This document shows positions 9,507-19,818 of a DNA stretch of 51,532 nt, piece by piece. The notes under the pieces are model-generated. The model was given only the letters and a program-made list of their open reading frames with translations. It made no database searches and was not told where the DNA came from. Numbering within the stretch: position 1 is the stretch's first letter; each line of letters starts with the position of its first letter. Origin of the DNA: Erwinia sp. 198 (GTDB lineage Bacteria > Pseudomonadota > Gammaproteobacteria > Enterobacterales > Enterobacteriaceae); NCBI RefSeq assembly GCF_003937915.1, contig NZ_RHUM01000008.1:1-51532 (forward strand), given 5' to 3'. Made by a program: the position numbers and the translations under genes.

Positions 9507-11042
9507 TCAGTGCGCGCCGCCGCCGCCGCTGCCGGAGCCAAACGGCGGCCGGGCAAACCAGACCAGCACCAGCAGAAACAGAAAGACGCCAGCGGAAGCC
9601 CAGAAAATCTCGTTGGCGGAGATAATCAGCCCCTGATTAGTGATCTGCTGCGCAATCCAGCCCGAAGCCTGATCGTGCGACATCCCCAGCTGATTCAGCT
9701 TGCCGTACATCTCCTGCGAATTGAAGTTGTAAGCGTTCACTGACTCCGTAAGCTGGCTGTGGTGCATCGCCTCGCGGTCGGTCCACATTGTGGTAGTTAT
9801 CGAGGTGCCGATCGACCCGGCCAGCGTGCGCGTAAAGTTCGACAGGCTGGACGCGGCCGCCAGCCGCTCCGGCGGCAGTCCGGACAGCGTGATGGTGGTC
9901 AGCGGCATAAAGAAGCAGGCCACGGCAAAGCCCTGAATAAACTGCGGCCAGGCCGATGCGCCGAAATCCATGCCGGGTTCAAACGTATAGGCTCGCCAGT
10001 AAAAGCAAACCGCATACATAATAAAGCTGAAGGTGACCAACTTGCGCATATCCAGCCGATGGGCAAAGCGGCCGATGATGGGCGACAGGATCACCGGCAG
10101 GATGCCGACGGGCGCGGAAGCCAGCCCGGCCCAGGTGGCCGTATAGCCGTAGACCTCCTGCAGCAGCTGCGGCAACAGCACTATCGACCCGAAATAGAGC
10201 ATATAGGCCAGGCTGATACAGAGACAGCCGATGGTGAAATTCCGCGACTTAAACAGCGACAGGTCGATGATCGGATGGTCGTCCGTCAGCTCCCAGACCA
10301 GCAGCACCGCCAGCGCTATCACCGCGACAATGGTTAGCGTGATAATCTCCGGCGAGCTGAACCAGTCCAGTTCCTTGCCGCGGTCAAGCATCATTTGCAG
10401 CGAGCCAATCCCGACGATCAGCAACACCAGTCCCACCGTATCGATAGGCCGGATGGCGGTAGCCGTTTCCCGATTGCGCAATGTTTGCAGCGTCAGGATC
10501 ACTACCACCACGCCGATAGGCACGTTGATAAAGAAGATCCAGCCCCAGTGATAGTTATCGCTGATCCAGCCGCCCAGGATCGGGCCGCAAATAGGCGCGA
10601 CGATCACCGTCATCGCCCAGAGCGACAGGGCGATGCTGCGCTTTGCGGGCGGATAGTTGCTGAGCAGCAGGCTCTGCGACAGCGGGATTAATGGCCCGGC
10701 CACCACGCCCTGCAGAACGCGAAAGAAAATCAACATGCCCAGGCTATTGGACATGCCGCATAGCCAGGAGGCAACGGCGAAAGCGGCGGTTGCCCAGACA
10801 AAGAGCTTTACTTCACCCACGCGCTTCGCCAGCCAGCCGGTGATAGGGATAGAAATCGCGTTGGCGACGCCGAACGAGGTCACCACCCAGGTGCCCTGCG
10901 AGTTAGAGGCGCCCAGATTACCGGCGATAGTCGGAATAGCGACGTTGGCGATAGTGGAATCCAGCACCTGCATAAACGTCGCCAGCGACAGCGCGATGGT
11001 CATCAGAACCAGCTGGGTGCCTTCAAGCGGTTTTTGTGCCAT
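9507..11042 (-). CDS. emrB: Multidrug exporter subunit EmrB (MFS, DHA2 family)
   Basis: EmrB is the inner-membrane drug:H+ antiporter of the EmrAB-TolC pump, which exports hydrophobic compounds such as uncouplers and nalidixic acid. The 511-residue protein is built like a 14-segment DHA2 transporter: LDSTIANVAIPTIAGNLG in the first helix, GWLAKRVGEVKLF in the loop 2-3 region, and motif C (GPILGGWISDNYHWGWIFF) in helix 5. The C-terminus is a glycine-rich tail (GSGSGGGGAH). It follows emrA by 17 nt on the same strand. The order emrR-emrA-emrB is that of E. coli, but luxS does not follow. Confidence 0.95.
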   Translation of the reverse strand: MAQKPLEGTQLVLMTIALSLATFMQVLDSTIANVAIPTIAGNLGASNSQGTWVVTSFGVANAISIPITGWLAKRVGEVKLFVWATAAFAVASWLCGMSNSLGMLIFFRVLQGVVAGPLIPLSQSLLLSNYPPAKRSIALSLWAMTVIVAPICGPILGGWISDNYHWGWIFFINVPIGVVVVILTLQTLRNRETATAIRPIDTVGLVLLIVGIGSLQMMLDRGKELDWFSSPEIITLTIVAVIALAVLLVWELTDDHPIIDLSLFKSRNFTIGCLCISLAYMLYFGSIVLLPQLLQEVYGYTATWAGLASAPVGILPVILSPIIGRFAHRLDMRKLVTFSFIMYAVCFYWRAYTFEPGMDFGASAWPQFIQGFAVACFFMPLTTITLSGLPPERLAAASSLSNFTRTLAGSIGTSITTTMWTDREAMHHSQLTESVNAYNFNSQEMYGKLNQLGMSHDQASGWIAQQITNQGLIISANEIFWASAGVFLFLLVLVWFARPPFGSGSGGGGAH

Positions 11043-11059
11043 AACAGCCTCTCGCGCGC

Positions 11060-12223
11060 TCAGCCCGCATTTGCGTGAATGATATCGGCAATCAGCTGGT
11101 TGACCGGAGCCAGATCCAATGCCAGCGCGTTGCTTTCATAAGCGGGTTTCTGGCGCATGCTGGTAGCAAGTACGCTGCCGTCTTTATTGCTGGTATCGAT
11201 TTTAACCAGCGTCGACAGACCGATGCGCAGCGGATGACGCGCGACCTCGTCAGGGTTTAGCTCAATACGCACCGGCAAACGCTGCACCACTTTGATCCAG
11301 TTGCCCGTTGCGTTCTGCGCGGGCAGCAGCGAAAACGCGCTGCCGGTACCCATATCCAGCCCTACGACTTTGCCGTGATAAACCACGTCGTCGCCGTAAA
11401 TATCGCTGACCACCGTGGCAGGCTGACCGATACGCACATCGGCCAGCTGCGTTTCTTTATAGTTGGCGTCCACCCAGAGATTTTTCTCCGGCACCACGGC
11501 CAGCAGTGGCGTAGTGGTTGAGATCTGCGAGCCAACCTGCACGCTGCGCCGGGAGACGAAGCCGTCAATCGGACTGACGATCCCGGTACGCTGCAAAGCC
11601 AGCCACGCATCACGCAGTTCGGCCGCGCTCTGTTTTACCGCCGGCTGATTCTCCAGGGAGGTATTCAGGATTGCCGCCTGGTTGGCGTTATACTGCTCGA
11701 TCGCCACTTCAAGCTGCGCCTGCGCCGTGGCGACGGCATCACGCGCGTGCTGCAAATCTTCGCGTCCGATCAGGTTTGCGGCGCCCAGCGGTTCGCGGCG
11801 CTTGAGATCGGCCTGCGCCTGCGCCAGCGCGGTTTTTTGCAGTTCAATCGTCGCCTGATACTGCTTGCCGTTGATAATCAGCTGGTGGGTCTGACGCACG
11901 CTGGTCGCCAGCGCGGTCTGCGCCTTCTCGAAAGCCTGCTCCGCGTCCGTTTTATCCAGCGTTACCAGCACGTCGCCTTTATGGACGCGATCGGTATCGT
12001 CAAACCAGACCTTGTTGACGCTGCCCGATACCTGCGCCATGACCTGCACCTGATTGCCCGCGACATAAGCGTCATCGGTTTCCTGAAAATGGCGCAGCAC
12101 GATAAACCACCACGCCAGCCACGCCAGCCCGGCGATGACGAAAATCATCGCCAGCACGATTAATGCGCCTTTGCGCTTTTTCTTTTTATTATGATTGGGT
12201 TGCTGCTGTGCTTCTGCACTCAT
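11060..12223 (-). CDS. emrA: Membrane fusion protein EmrA
   Basis: EmrA is the periplasmic adaptor (HlyD family) that links EmrB to the outer-membrane channel TolC. The 387-residue protein has a short lysine-rich cytoplasmic N-terminus (NHNKKKKRKGA), one membrane helix (about residues 19-42), the barrel-lipoyl segment ETDDAYVAGNQVQVMAQVSG, a long coiled-coil hairpin (about 95-205) and the returning lipoyl half with GTGSAFSLLPAQNATGNW. I start at ATG 12223, preceded by GGAGAACCTT, which gives the family start MSAEAQQQ. The ORF is open further upstream but without support. Confidence 0.94.
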   Translation of the reverse strand: MSAEAQQQPNHNKKKKRKGALIVLAMIFVIAGLAWLAWWFIVLRHFQETDDAYVAGNQVQVMAQVSGSVNKVWFDDTDRVHKGDVLVTLDKTDAEQAFEKAQTALATSVRQTHQLIINGKQYQATIELQKTALAQAQADLKRREPLGAANLIGREDLQHARDAVATAQAQLEVAIEQYNANQAAILNTSLENQPAVKQSAAELRDAWLALQRTGIVSPIDGFVSRRSVQVGSQISTTTPLLAVVPEKNLWVDANYKETQLADVRIGQPATVVSDIYGDDVVYHGKVVGLDMGTGSAFSLLPAQNATGNWIKVVQRLPVRIELNPDEVARHPLRIGLSTLVKIDTSNKDGSVLATSMRQKPAYESNALALDLAPVNQLIADIIHANAG

Positions 12224-12372
12224 AAGGTTCTCCACGTTCATCCTGGCAGGCTTCGGAGGCCGGTTCCGGATCCGAAAATGCCAGCGCAAAAGCGCTGGCA
12301 TCAGTTGGGTTGCGGCTAAAATAGCGATAAGCGGCGGCGGTTGTGTCGCACAATATGCTATCGCGGGACAGC

Positions 12373-12903
12373 TTAGCGAGAAAGGGCGGCGATCGTCTCG
12401 TCTTCGTCCATTTTGTCCAGACGAGTCAGTAGCTTACGCGTTATTCCTTCCAGCTGGCCTTTTTCTGCCGGACTGAGCGCAGACCATAGCAGCTGCAGGG
12501 ACTGATGCTGCGGCGGCAGCAGCTGACGCAGAAAATCATGGCCTTTCTCGGTTAAATGCAGATGCAGGCAGCGGCGATCGTTATCGCTCTCACGGCGTTC
12601 GATCCAGCCGCGCTTTTCCAGCTCATCGGCGATACGGGTGGCGTTAGTACGGGACGAGCCCAGCGCGGAGCTGAGTTCTGAAGGCTGAATACTGTGGTTT
12701 TCCTGCGCGTCGAGCGTGATCAGCGCCATAAACAGCGTCTCGTTAATCCCCTGTGCCTTGAGCATTTTGTTGCGATTTTCCAGCAGCTTGCTCTGCATAT
12801 GCATACAGAGGCGCGTCAACATAATTTCCTGTAAAGGGAAATCTTTCTGACGGTTAGCGCGGAAATTCAGCATCTGTTCAATGGGGGCAAACGAACTTTC
12901 CAT
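12373..12903 (-). CDS. emrR: MarR-family repressor EmrR (MprA)
   Basis: EmrR is the winged-helix repressor of the emrRAB operon; it releases DNA when it binds lipophilic drugs or uncouplers. The 176-residue protein matches E. coli EmrR closely, including [19 protein letters not shown] in the dimer helices, the recognition segment [18 protein letters not shown], and the wing [19 protein letters not shown]. The ATG at 12903 gives the family N-terminus [12 protein letters not shown], with GAGG nine nt upstream. It is the first gene of the operon; emrA follows after a 149-nt gap. Confidence 0.95.
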   Translation of the reverse strand: MESSFAPIEQMLNFRANRQKDFPLQEIMLTRLCMHMQSKLLENRNKMLKAQGINETLFMALITLDAQENHSIQPSELSSALGSSRTNATRIADELEKRGWIERRESDNDRRCLHLHLTEKGHDFLRQLLPPQHQSLQLLWSALSPAEKGQLEGITRKLLTRLDKMDEDETIAALSR

Positions 12904-13378
12904 CTGGGGGAACCTCATAAGTTGCAACTGGTATTGTAACGACGGCGATATAATGTCGTGTCTGTCGGCTGGTATGGCCAGCCAACGCCATCTCTAATGT
13001 CCAGGTCACTCCATAACCCAGGGCGTTACGCAGCGCCGGAACGGGGCGCTGCTACAGGTTCTACCTGTCATGCCCGAACCCGGAGGCCGGGCGAAAACGG
13101 CAAACCGGCGGGAGTGGGCTGCCAAAAAACGTCAAACCCAATCGCCTGCCAGCAGGCCGGGGCAATCAGCGCGGGGCCGGTTACCAATTATTGCTACGCT
13201 ATAACCGAAAAAATTCCGCATAGCGCCTGCGTAACAAGGGATGCTGTACCGTTAAGAATTTAATAGTTTCAATCGAAAAAGTAACCAGCCTGAATAAGTG
13301 TCAGGCTAACCATACCAGACTGTGTAAACGCTTAACAGGGCGGCGGCGCTGAAAGTGTTGCAATACGTTATCAACCGG
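12904..13378. other. Gap between emrR and the ygaY-like gene, no gene seen
   Basis: E. coli has ygaZ and ygaH (a branched-chain amino acid exporter) at this place. Here 475 nt remain with no recognisable coding sequence; the 101-codon plus-strand ORF at 12958-13263 has no family features and no good ribosome site. The emrRAB promoter must lie near 12930-12960, but I cannot place it with confidence. Confidence 0.5.
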
Positions 13379-14563
13379 TTAATCCGTTACCAGCTCGTAA
13401 CGGGAGCCTCGCCACCAGCTCAACAGGTTAAGCAAGGTGATGAAAGCGCCCGCCGCGCAGACGCCGTGCCAGCCAGCGTACTGATAGGCGGCGGCCGAGA
13501 GCAGCGAACCGGCGGCACCGCCGATAAAATAGCTGGTCATATAACCGGCGGTAAGACGGTTGCGCGCCTCTGGCATAGCGCGATATATCACGCTCTGATT
13601 GGTAATATGTACGCCCTGTACGGCCAAATCGAGCAGGATAATGCCAATAACCAGCGCAGTCAGCGAGTGACCGCCCATCGCGGTGATTGCCCATGAGGCC
13701 AGCAGGATCAGCAGGCCAAGGGTAGTGGTCAGCCGAGCCTTGCCTTTATCCGCCAGCGAACCCGCCTGACGAGCCGCCAGCGCGCCCGCAGCGCCCACCA
13801 GCCCGAGCAGGCCGATTTCGCCTTCCGAGAAACCGTAAGGCGGCGAAGCCAGCAGGAAAGCCATTGAGGTCCACAGCATACTGAAATTGGCGAATGCCAG
13901 GCAGCCGATAACCGCGCGGGTTCTTAAGACCGGCGTGGTAAAATAGAGCGTGAAGATTGAGCGCAGCAGCTGCGGATAGTTAAGCGACACCGACTGCTTA
14001 TAACGCGGCAGATAGCGCCATAACGCCAGCGCCATCAGCACCATCAGCACGCTGGCGACCCAGTACACGGTGCGCCAGCCGCCCAGCTGTGCCAGGCCGC
14101 CTGCAACGGTGCGCGCCAGCAGTATACCCAGCAGCAGGCCGCTCATTACGGTACCAACGACTTTACCTCGCTTCTCCGGCGCGGCCAGCGTGGCCGCCAG
14201 CGGCACCAGGATCTGCGCCACCACCGAAAACAGCCCGGTCAGCGCCGTGCCCAGCAGCATAAAGACAATATTGGTGGAGAGCGCGGTTATCACCATGCCG
14301 CCCGCTGCCAGCAGGCTCATCACCACAATCAGCGCCCGGCGCTCCAGCATATCGCCCAGCGGTACCAGCAGCAGTAAGCCGACGGCGTAGCCAAGCTGTG
14401 CGGTGGTGACGATAAACCCCGCTTCGTTAACGGAAAGAGAAAAAGCGCGCGCGATGGTTTCCAGTAGCGGCTGCACATAATAGTTGCTGGCAACGGAAAG
14501 GCCGGTGGCGATCGACATCAGGGCAACAAGAGCAGAGCTGAGACCGTGCTGAGGGGATTTCAT
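13379..14563 (-). CDS. MFS transporter, YgaY-like
   Basis: This is a 394-residue, 12-helix major facilitator protein of the drug:H+ antiporter DHA1 type. It opens with GLSVASNYYVQPLLETIARAF and has the loop 2-3 motif PLGDMLERRALI. The position beside proX fits ygaY, a gene that is broken in E. coli K-12; here the frame is intact. The substrate is unknown. It is transcribed in the same direction as proVWX, but 460 nt containing the 37-bp tandem repeat separate the two, so it probably has its own promoter. Confidence 0.8.
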   Translation of the reverse strand: MKSPQHGLSSALVALMSIATGLSVASNYYVQPLLETIARAFSLSVNEAGFIVTTAQLGYAVGLLLLVPLGDMLERRALIVVMSLLAAGGMVITALSTNIVFMLLGTALTGLFSVVAQILVPLAATLAAPEKRGKVVGTVMSGLLLGILLARTVAGGLAQLGGWRTVYWVASVLMVLMALALWRYLPRYKQSVSLNYPQLLRSIFTLYFTTPVLRTRAVIGCLAFANFSMLWTSMAFLLASPPYGFSEGEIGLLGLVGAAGALAARQAGSLADKGKARLTTTLGLLILLASWAITAMGGHSLTALVIGIILLDLAVQGVHITNQSVIYRAMPEARNRLTAGYMTSYFIGGAAGSLLSAAAYQYAGWHGVCAAGAFITLLNLLSWWRGSRYELVTD

Positions 14564-14759
14564 GGTGATAATCAGAAATTTAAAGAGAAGAATAGCTTGA
14601 TAGTAACCTGAAAAACTATTTTATTTATAGAATTATTTACAATTGGCGCGGATTGCTGCCGACAGCGGAAAGGGGAGTTTTGCCGCAACCCTGTAGCCAG
14701 GGAAATGAGATAAGAGGGCACGTGTTCCGCGCCGGAAACGACGCGGGACAGGCTGTATA

Positions 14760-15018
14760 ATGGCAAACCGGTTATCTTCTTTCACAGAGCTATATTGTGG
14801 CGAACGGGCCGTGTGCTTCCACGTAACTCTATCGTGGCGAACGGGCCGTGTGCTTCCACGTAACTATATCGTGGCGAACGGGCCGTGTGCTTCCACGTAA
14901 CTCTATCGTGGCGAACGGGCCGTGTGCTTCCACGTAACTATATCGTGGCTAACCGGCCGCGTTCTTCCACATAGCTATATTGTGATTACCCGGCCGTGCA
15001 CTTTCCCTGTATCAGGCG
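14760..15018. repeat. Seven-unit 37-bp tandem repeat downstream of proX
   Basis: Units begin at 14760, 14797, 14834, 14871, 14908, 14945 and 14982, exactly 37 bp apart with no spacers. The four central units are nearly identical, with alternating CTCTATC and CTATATC ends; the first and the last two are degenerate. Each unit holds a nested dyad: outer arms CGTGG/CCACG and inner arms ACGG-G-CCGT. The array sits in the gap between the proX stop codon and the ygaY-like gene, and would be transcribed on any read-through from proVWX. Confidence 0.93.
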
Positions 15019-15023
15019 GGTTT

Positions 15024-16016
15024 TTATTTAGCGGCGGCAAGCGCATCGTTGATCCAGCCGTCAAACTGCGCCTGATGCGCTTTGATCCAGCCGTTGACCT
15101 GTGCATTGATATCCGCTTCGCTCGACTGACCCTGCTGCATACGCGCATTCTGCGCATTGATATCCGCCAGCGGCAGTTTCATTTCGGCAAACAGTTTAGC
15201 GGCTGCCGGGTTTTTCTCTGCCCAGGCTTTGTTCGCTACGATATGCATACTGTTGACCGGGAAGCCGTAATTAGCGCCGTTCGGCAATTTCGTATCCAGA
15301 GCCTTTTGCTCGCCAGGCATGGCGGAAAACGGCACCTGTAGCCAGACGACATCCCGGCCGGGCACCAGCTTGTCGCTGACCCAGTAAGGCGTCCAGGTGT
15401 AGTAAAGGATCGGCTTGCCTTCTTTAAAACGGGAAATCGTATCGGCAATCATTGCCGAATAGTTGCCCTGATTGTGTTCAACCGTATTGCTCAGGCCGTA
15501 GGCTTTGATCTGATGGTTGATAACCGCTTCGCAGCCCCAGCCTGGCGTACAGCCGGTCAGATCCGCTTTGCCGTCGTTGTTGCTGTCGAAAAGCTTCGCC
15601 AGCTCAGGATCTTTGAGCTGGTCGATTCGGGTAATATGATATTTTTCGGCGGTTTTCTTATCAATCAGATAGCCCTGCGCCGCGCCCTGCACATAGGTGC
15701 CCTGACGAGAGAACTTCGCGTCTCCGCCTGCCGCTTTATACATATCATCATGCAGCGGCTGCCAGTTGACGGCGGTAAAGGTGGCGTCGCCGGCGGCCAG
15801 CGAGGTATAGCCAACGTTGTAATCCACCTCGCCCGGTTCGTCGACGGTATAACCCAGCTTTTCCAGCGCGCGGCTGACCAGCAGTGTCTGGAAGGTTTCC
15901 TCCGAAATAGTGCTTTGAATGGGTTTAACGGTAATGCCTTTACCAGGCAAATCGGCGGCAAAAGCCGGAAGGGCCAGCGTGGAGAATGCGGCGGCTAACA
16001 GTGCTGTCTTACGCAT
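15024..16016 (-). CDS. proX: Glycine betaine/proline-betaine-binding protein ProX
   Basis: ProX is the periplasmic binding protein of the osmoprotectant importer ProU. The 330-residue precursor has a signal peptide ending [13 protein letters not shown], and the mature chain follows E. coli ProX ([37 protein letters not shown] with its disulfide cysteines, [16 protein letters not shown]). The Trp residues of the aromatic betaine box lie in these segments. It is the last gene of proVWX, 63 nt after proW, and the 37-bp repeat array begins 5 nt past its stop codon. Confidence 0.96.
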   Translation of the reverse strand: MRKTALLAAAFSTLALPAFAADLPGKGITVKPIQSTISEETFQTLLVSRALEKLGYTVDEPGEVDYNVGYTSLAAGDATFTAVNWQPLHDDMYKAAGGDAKFSRQGTYVQGAAQGYLIDKKTAEKYHITRIDQLKDPELAKLFDSNNDGKADLTGCTPGWGCEAVINHQIKAYGLSNTVEHNQGNYSAMIADTISRFKEGKPILYYTWTPYWVSDKLVPGRDVVWLQVPFSAMPGEQKALDTKLPNGANYGFPVNSMHIVANKAWAEKNPAAAKLFAEMKLPLADINAQNARMQQGQSSEADINAQVNGWIKAHQAQFDGWINDALAAAK

Positions 16017-16079
16017 AGAAGATCCTTGTTATTCAAAAAGCAGAAGCTGGCGACGACGTAACGCCGCCAGCAGGCAGGA

Positions 16080-17246
16080 TTAGTGGATAAACGGACGAGT
16101 GATCAGGCCTAACGGGCCGCTGGCGTACCAGCGACGGGCTCCGCGGCTGCGGCTGTCGCGGCCAACGGACTGCGTCAGACGGTCAAGGATGATGGCGAGG
16201 ATAACAATGCCCACGCCGCCGACGGTGGCCAGCCCCATATCAAGACGGCCGATGCCGCGCAGCACCATCTGACCCAGGCCGCCAACGGCGATCATCGAGG
16301 CGATCACCACCATCGACAGCGCCAGCATCAGGGTCTGGTTAACGCCCGCCATAATGGTCGGCATCGCCAGCGGCAGCTGAACCTTAAACAGCATCTGGCC
16401 TGGGCTGGCGCCGAAGGATTCGGCGGCTTCGGTTAAATCAGCCGGAACCTGTTTAATGCCCAGGATGGTCAGGCGCACAATCGGTGGCAGGGCGAAGATA
16501 ATGGTTACCACCACACCGGGCACGTTACCGATGCCAAACAGCATCACAATCGGCACCAGATAGACGAACGCCGGCGTCGTCTGCATGGCATCCAGCAAGG
16601 GCCGGATAAATTTGGCGGCCTTATCGCTGCGCGCCAGCCAGATCCCCAGCGGCAATCCGATGACCATGCAGAACAGCAGGGCGGTCAGCACCAGCGCCAG
16701 CGTTACCATCGCCTGCGACCAGGCGCCTATAGCGCCAATAATAATCAGCGAAATCAGCGTGGCGACGCCCATACCGAAGCTGGAGATCTGCCATGCGAGC
16801 AGCGCAAACAGGACGATAGCGACGGGGGACGGCATCCCCAGCAGGAAGTGCTGAAAAGCACTGAGGATATAATCAACCGGTACGCGGATGCCCTGGAACA
16901 GCGGACGAAAATGGCTGACGATCCAGTCGATCCCGCTGGTTACCCAGCTATCAAGCGGGATCAGCGTTTTGTGAAAAGGATCGAGCAGATTGAAATGCTC
17001 CGGCGCCGGGGCTGGCGTGCTGCTTAACCAGTCGCTGCTGCCGGCCGCCGCGTCGTGACCGCCTGGCGTTCCCCAGGCATCAGCGCCGCTCGCTGAAGCG
17101 GCGTCCGCGCTCTGGGCCGGGGCTGCGCCGGTGGACCAGGGATCGCCTGCGGCGGCGGACGGTGCGGCGCCAGCGTGCGCGGCTGGCGTAACATCAGAAG
17201 AGGCGGCGGATGCGCTCTGCCACGGGTCGGTTGCTGGTGTGCTCAT
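16080..17246 (-). CDS. proW: Betaine ABC transporter permease ProW
   Basis: ProW is the membrane subunit of ProU. The 388-residue protein has an Ala/Ser/Gly/Asp-rich N-terminal tail of about 85 residues, then [20 protein letters not shown] and the transmembrane domain with the ATPase-contact loop ([21 protein letters not shown]). The end is [14 protein letters not shown]. coli ProW, as I remember it, is about 354 residues; nearly all the extra length is in the low-complexity tail, which repeats DPW/DAW-type motifs. Its start overlaps the proV stop by 4 nt. Confidence 0.95.
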   Translation of the reverse strand: MSTPATDPWQSASAASSDVTPAAHAGAAPSAAAGDPWSTGAAPAQSADAASASGADAWGTPGGHDAAAGSSDWLSSTPAPAPEHFNLLDPFHKTLIPLDSWVTSGIDWIVSHFRPLFQGIRVPVDYILSAFQHFLLGMPSPVAIVLFALLAWQISSFGMGVATLISLIIIGAIGAWSQAMVTLALVLTALLFCMVIGLPLGIWLARSDKAAKFIRPLLDAMQTTPAFVYLVPIVMLFGIGNVPGVVVTIIFALPPIVRLTILGIKQVPADLTEAAESFGASPGQMLFKVQLPLAMPTIMAGVNQTLMLALSMVVIASMIAVGGLGQMVLRGIGRLDMGLATVGGVGIVILAIILDRLTQSVGRDSRSRGARRWYASGPLGLITRPFIH

Positions 17247-18439
17247 GGCTGGCTCCCTTCACGATCTAATGCCTGTAACAACATGCCTTTGGAAATGATG
17301 CCGATATAGTGATTATCTTCGCCAATGATGGGCACCGCGCAGGGGGCCTGTGCAACATGCGACAGCAGGTCGTTAAGCGACGTATCGCCGGGCATGGCGA
17401 CAGGCGCGGGCAAAATAGCCTGATCCAACCCGTTGCCTGCGGCGAGCGCAGCCTTAAGCGAATCGGTAGACACCACGCCCACAAACTTCTGCTTTTCCAG
17501 CACGTAGCCATATTCGCGGTCTTCATCCTGTAACAGCTTGATGGCCGAACGCGGGCCAAAGCCCGGCGCTTTACGCATCAGCACGCTGGCGCTGCGGCGG
17601 GCGATATCTTTGGCGCTGAAGACGTGGCTGATATCCACGCCGCGAAAGAAAGTGCGCACGTAGTCGTTAGCGGGATTATTCAGAATTTCATCCGGCGTGC
17701 CGACCTGAATCACTTCCCCGCCCTGCATAATCGCAATACGGTCGCCAATGCGCATGGCCTCATCCAGATCGTGAGAAATAAAGACGATGGTGCGCTGGTG
17801 GCGGGATTGCAGTTTTACCAGCTCATCCTGCATCTCGGTACGGATTAAAGGATCGAGTGCGGAGAAGGCTTCATCCATCAATAATATATCCGGGTTGATG
17901 GCCAGCGCGCGCGCTAATCCAACACGCTGACGCATTCCGCCGGATAATTCGTCCGGCCAGGCGTGGGCGTAATTATCCAGGCCAACCTGACGCAACGCCT
18001 CCAGCGCTTTTTCCTGCCTTTGCTGGAGCGGGACGCCAGCTAATTCCATGCCGAAAGCCGCATTATTTAATACCGTAAGATGGGGCATCAGCGCAAATGA
18101 CTGGAATACCATGCTGATTTTATTTCGGCGCACCTGACGTAATTCGCTTTCAGATATTTTTGCTATATCGACACCGTCAATAATGACCTGACCACGGGTG
18201 GGTTCTATCAGACGATTGAGAAGGCGAACCATGGTGGACTTGCCGGAGCCGGAAAGGCCCATGATCACAAATATCTCGCCTTCTTCAATGGCCAGACTGG
18301 CATTCTTTACGCCAAGCGAGAGGCCGGTTTTTTCCAGCAGTGCTTCTTTGCCCATGCCTTTATCGATATACTTAAAAGCGCGATCGGGGTTTTCTCCAAA
18401 AACCTTATAAAGGTTTTTAACTTCAAGTTTAATAGCCAT
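17243..18439 (-). CDS. proV: Betaine ABC transporter ATPase ProV
   Basis: ProV is the ATP-hydrolysing subunit of ProU. The 398-residue protein has the proline/betaine-type leader ([20 protein letters not shown]), Walker [10 protein letters not shown], signature [15 protein letters not shown], Walker [14 protein letters not shown], and a C-terminal pair of CBS domains (about residues 280-398) that in this family sense ionic strength. It is the first gene of proVWX, overlapping proW by 4 nt. An E. coli-like osmotic promoter lies 76 nt upstream (18515-18542). Confidence 0.96.
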   Translation of the reverse strand: MAIKLEVKNLYKVFGENPDRAFKYIDKGMGKEALLEKTGLSLGVKNASLAIEEGEIFVIMGLSGSGKSTMVRLLNRLIEPTRGQVIIDGVDIAKISESELRQVRRNKISMVFQSFALMPHLTVLNNAAFGMELAGVPLQQRQEKALEALRQVGLDNYAHAWPDELSGGMRQRVGLARALAINPDILLMDEAFSALDPLIRTEMQDELVKLQSRHQRTIVFISHDLDEAMRIGDRIAIMQGGEVIQVGTPDEILNNPANDYVRTFFRGVDISHVFSAKDIARRSASVLMRKAPGFGPRSAIKLLQDEDREYGYVLEKQKFVGVVSTDSLKAALAAGNGLDQAILPAPVAMPGDTSLNDLLSHVAQAPCAVPIIGEDNHYIGIISKGMLLQALDREGSQP

Positions 18440-18514
18440 GTAATTATTTTATTCCTGACAAATAGTTAATTTTCTTATATTTCAATCGATCCTGGTAAAA
18501 TATGAACGGTCTAT

Positions 18515-18542
18515 ACCCTAACACACTCTCAGACTGAGGCAA
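18515..18542 (-). promoter_or_regulatory. proV sigma-70 promoter (P2-like)
   Basis: On the minus strand: TTGCCT (18542-18537), a 16-bp spacer, and TAGGGT (18520-18515). Both hexamers and the spacer length are those I know from the osmotically controlled E. coli proU P2 promoter, and part of the spacer is also conserved. A leader of roughly 70 nt precedes the proV ATG. Confidence 0.85.
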
Positions 18543-18773
18543 CCCTTTGCGCGGCCTGGCTAAATTGATCATGAGACGTGCATCTCCGGCAATGGCAGTA
18601 AGGGTAAGGGATGAGGAGGAATTTCACACCGGGAAAATAGTGCGATATTTATTGTGAAAAGACATCCTGGAGGAGGTATTTCTGTGAGGGAATTCGCTTG
18701 TGGGCGGAATAAAAAAACACAAGAAAAAGAGAATAGCTTTTCAGTGAATTTATATTGAACATTCGATCAATAA
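18543..18773. other. Region between the proV promoter and the nrdF terminator
   Basis: No recognised gene. On the plus strand, GGAGGAGG is followed six nt later by a GTG opening a 24-codon ORF (18684-18758). The near-ideal ribosome site is unusual, but the peptide (24 residues, charged, no membrane segment) matches nothing I know. The A/T-rich stretch 18700-18780 beside proV could serve H-NS binding as it does at proU in E. coli; that is inference. Confidence 0.3.
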
Positions 18774-18813
18774 AAAATAATGCCAGCGGACGGCCAGCCA
18801 ACAAGCCGCCCGC
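18774..18813 (-). terminator. Terminator of the nrdHIEF operon
   Basis: Minus strand: GCGGGCGGC, 10-nt loop, GCCGTCCGC (9 bp with one G-U pair), then a T-rich tract, 7 nt after the nrdF stop codon. Confidence 0.8.
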
Positions 18814-18819
18814 ATTTAT

Positions 18820-19818
<999 letters not shown>

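Noticed and set aside
14760..15018. CRISPR array
   Set aside because: Units of 37 bp follow one another without spacers, vary in sequence and have no cas genes nearby; this is a simple tandem repeat.
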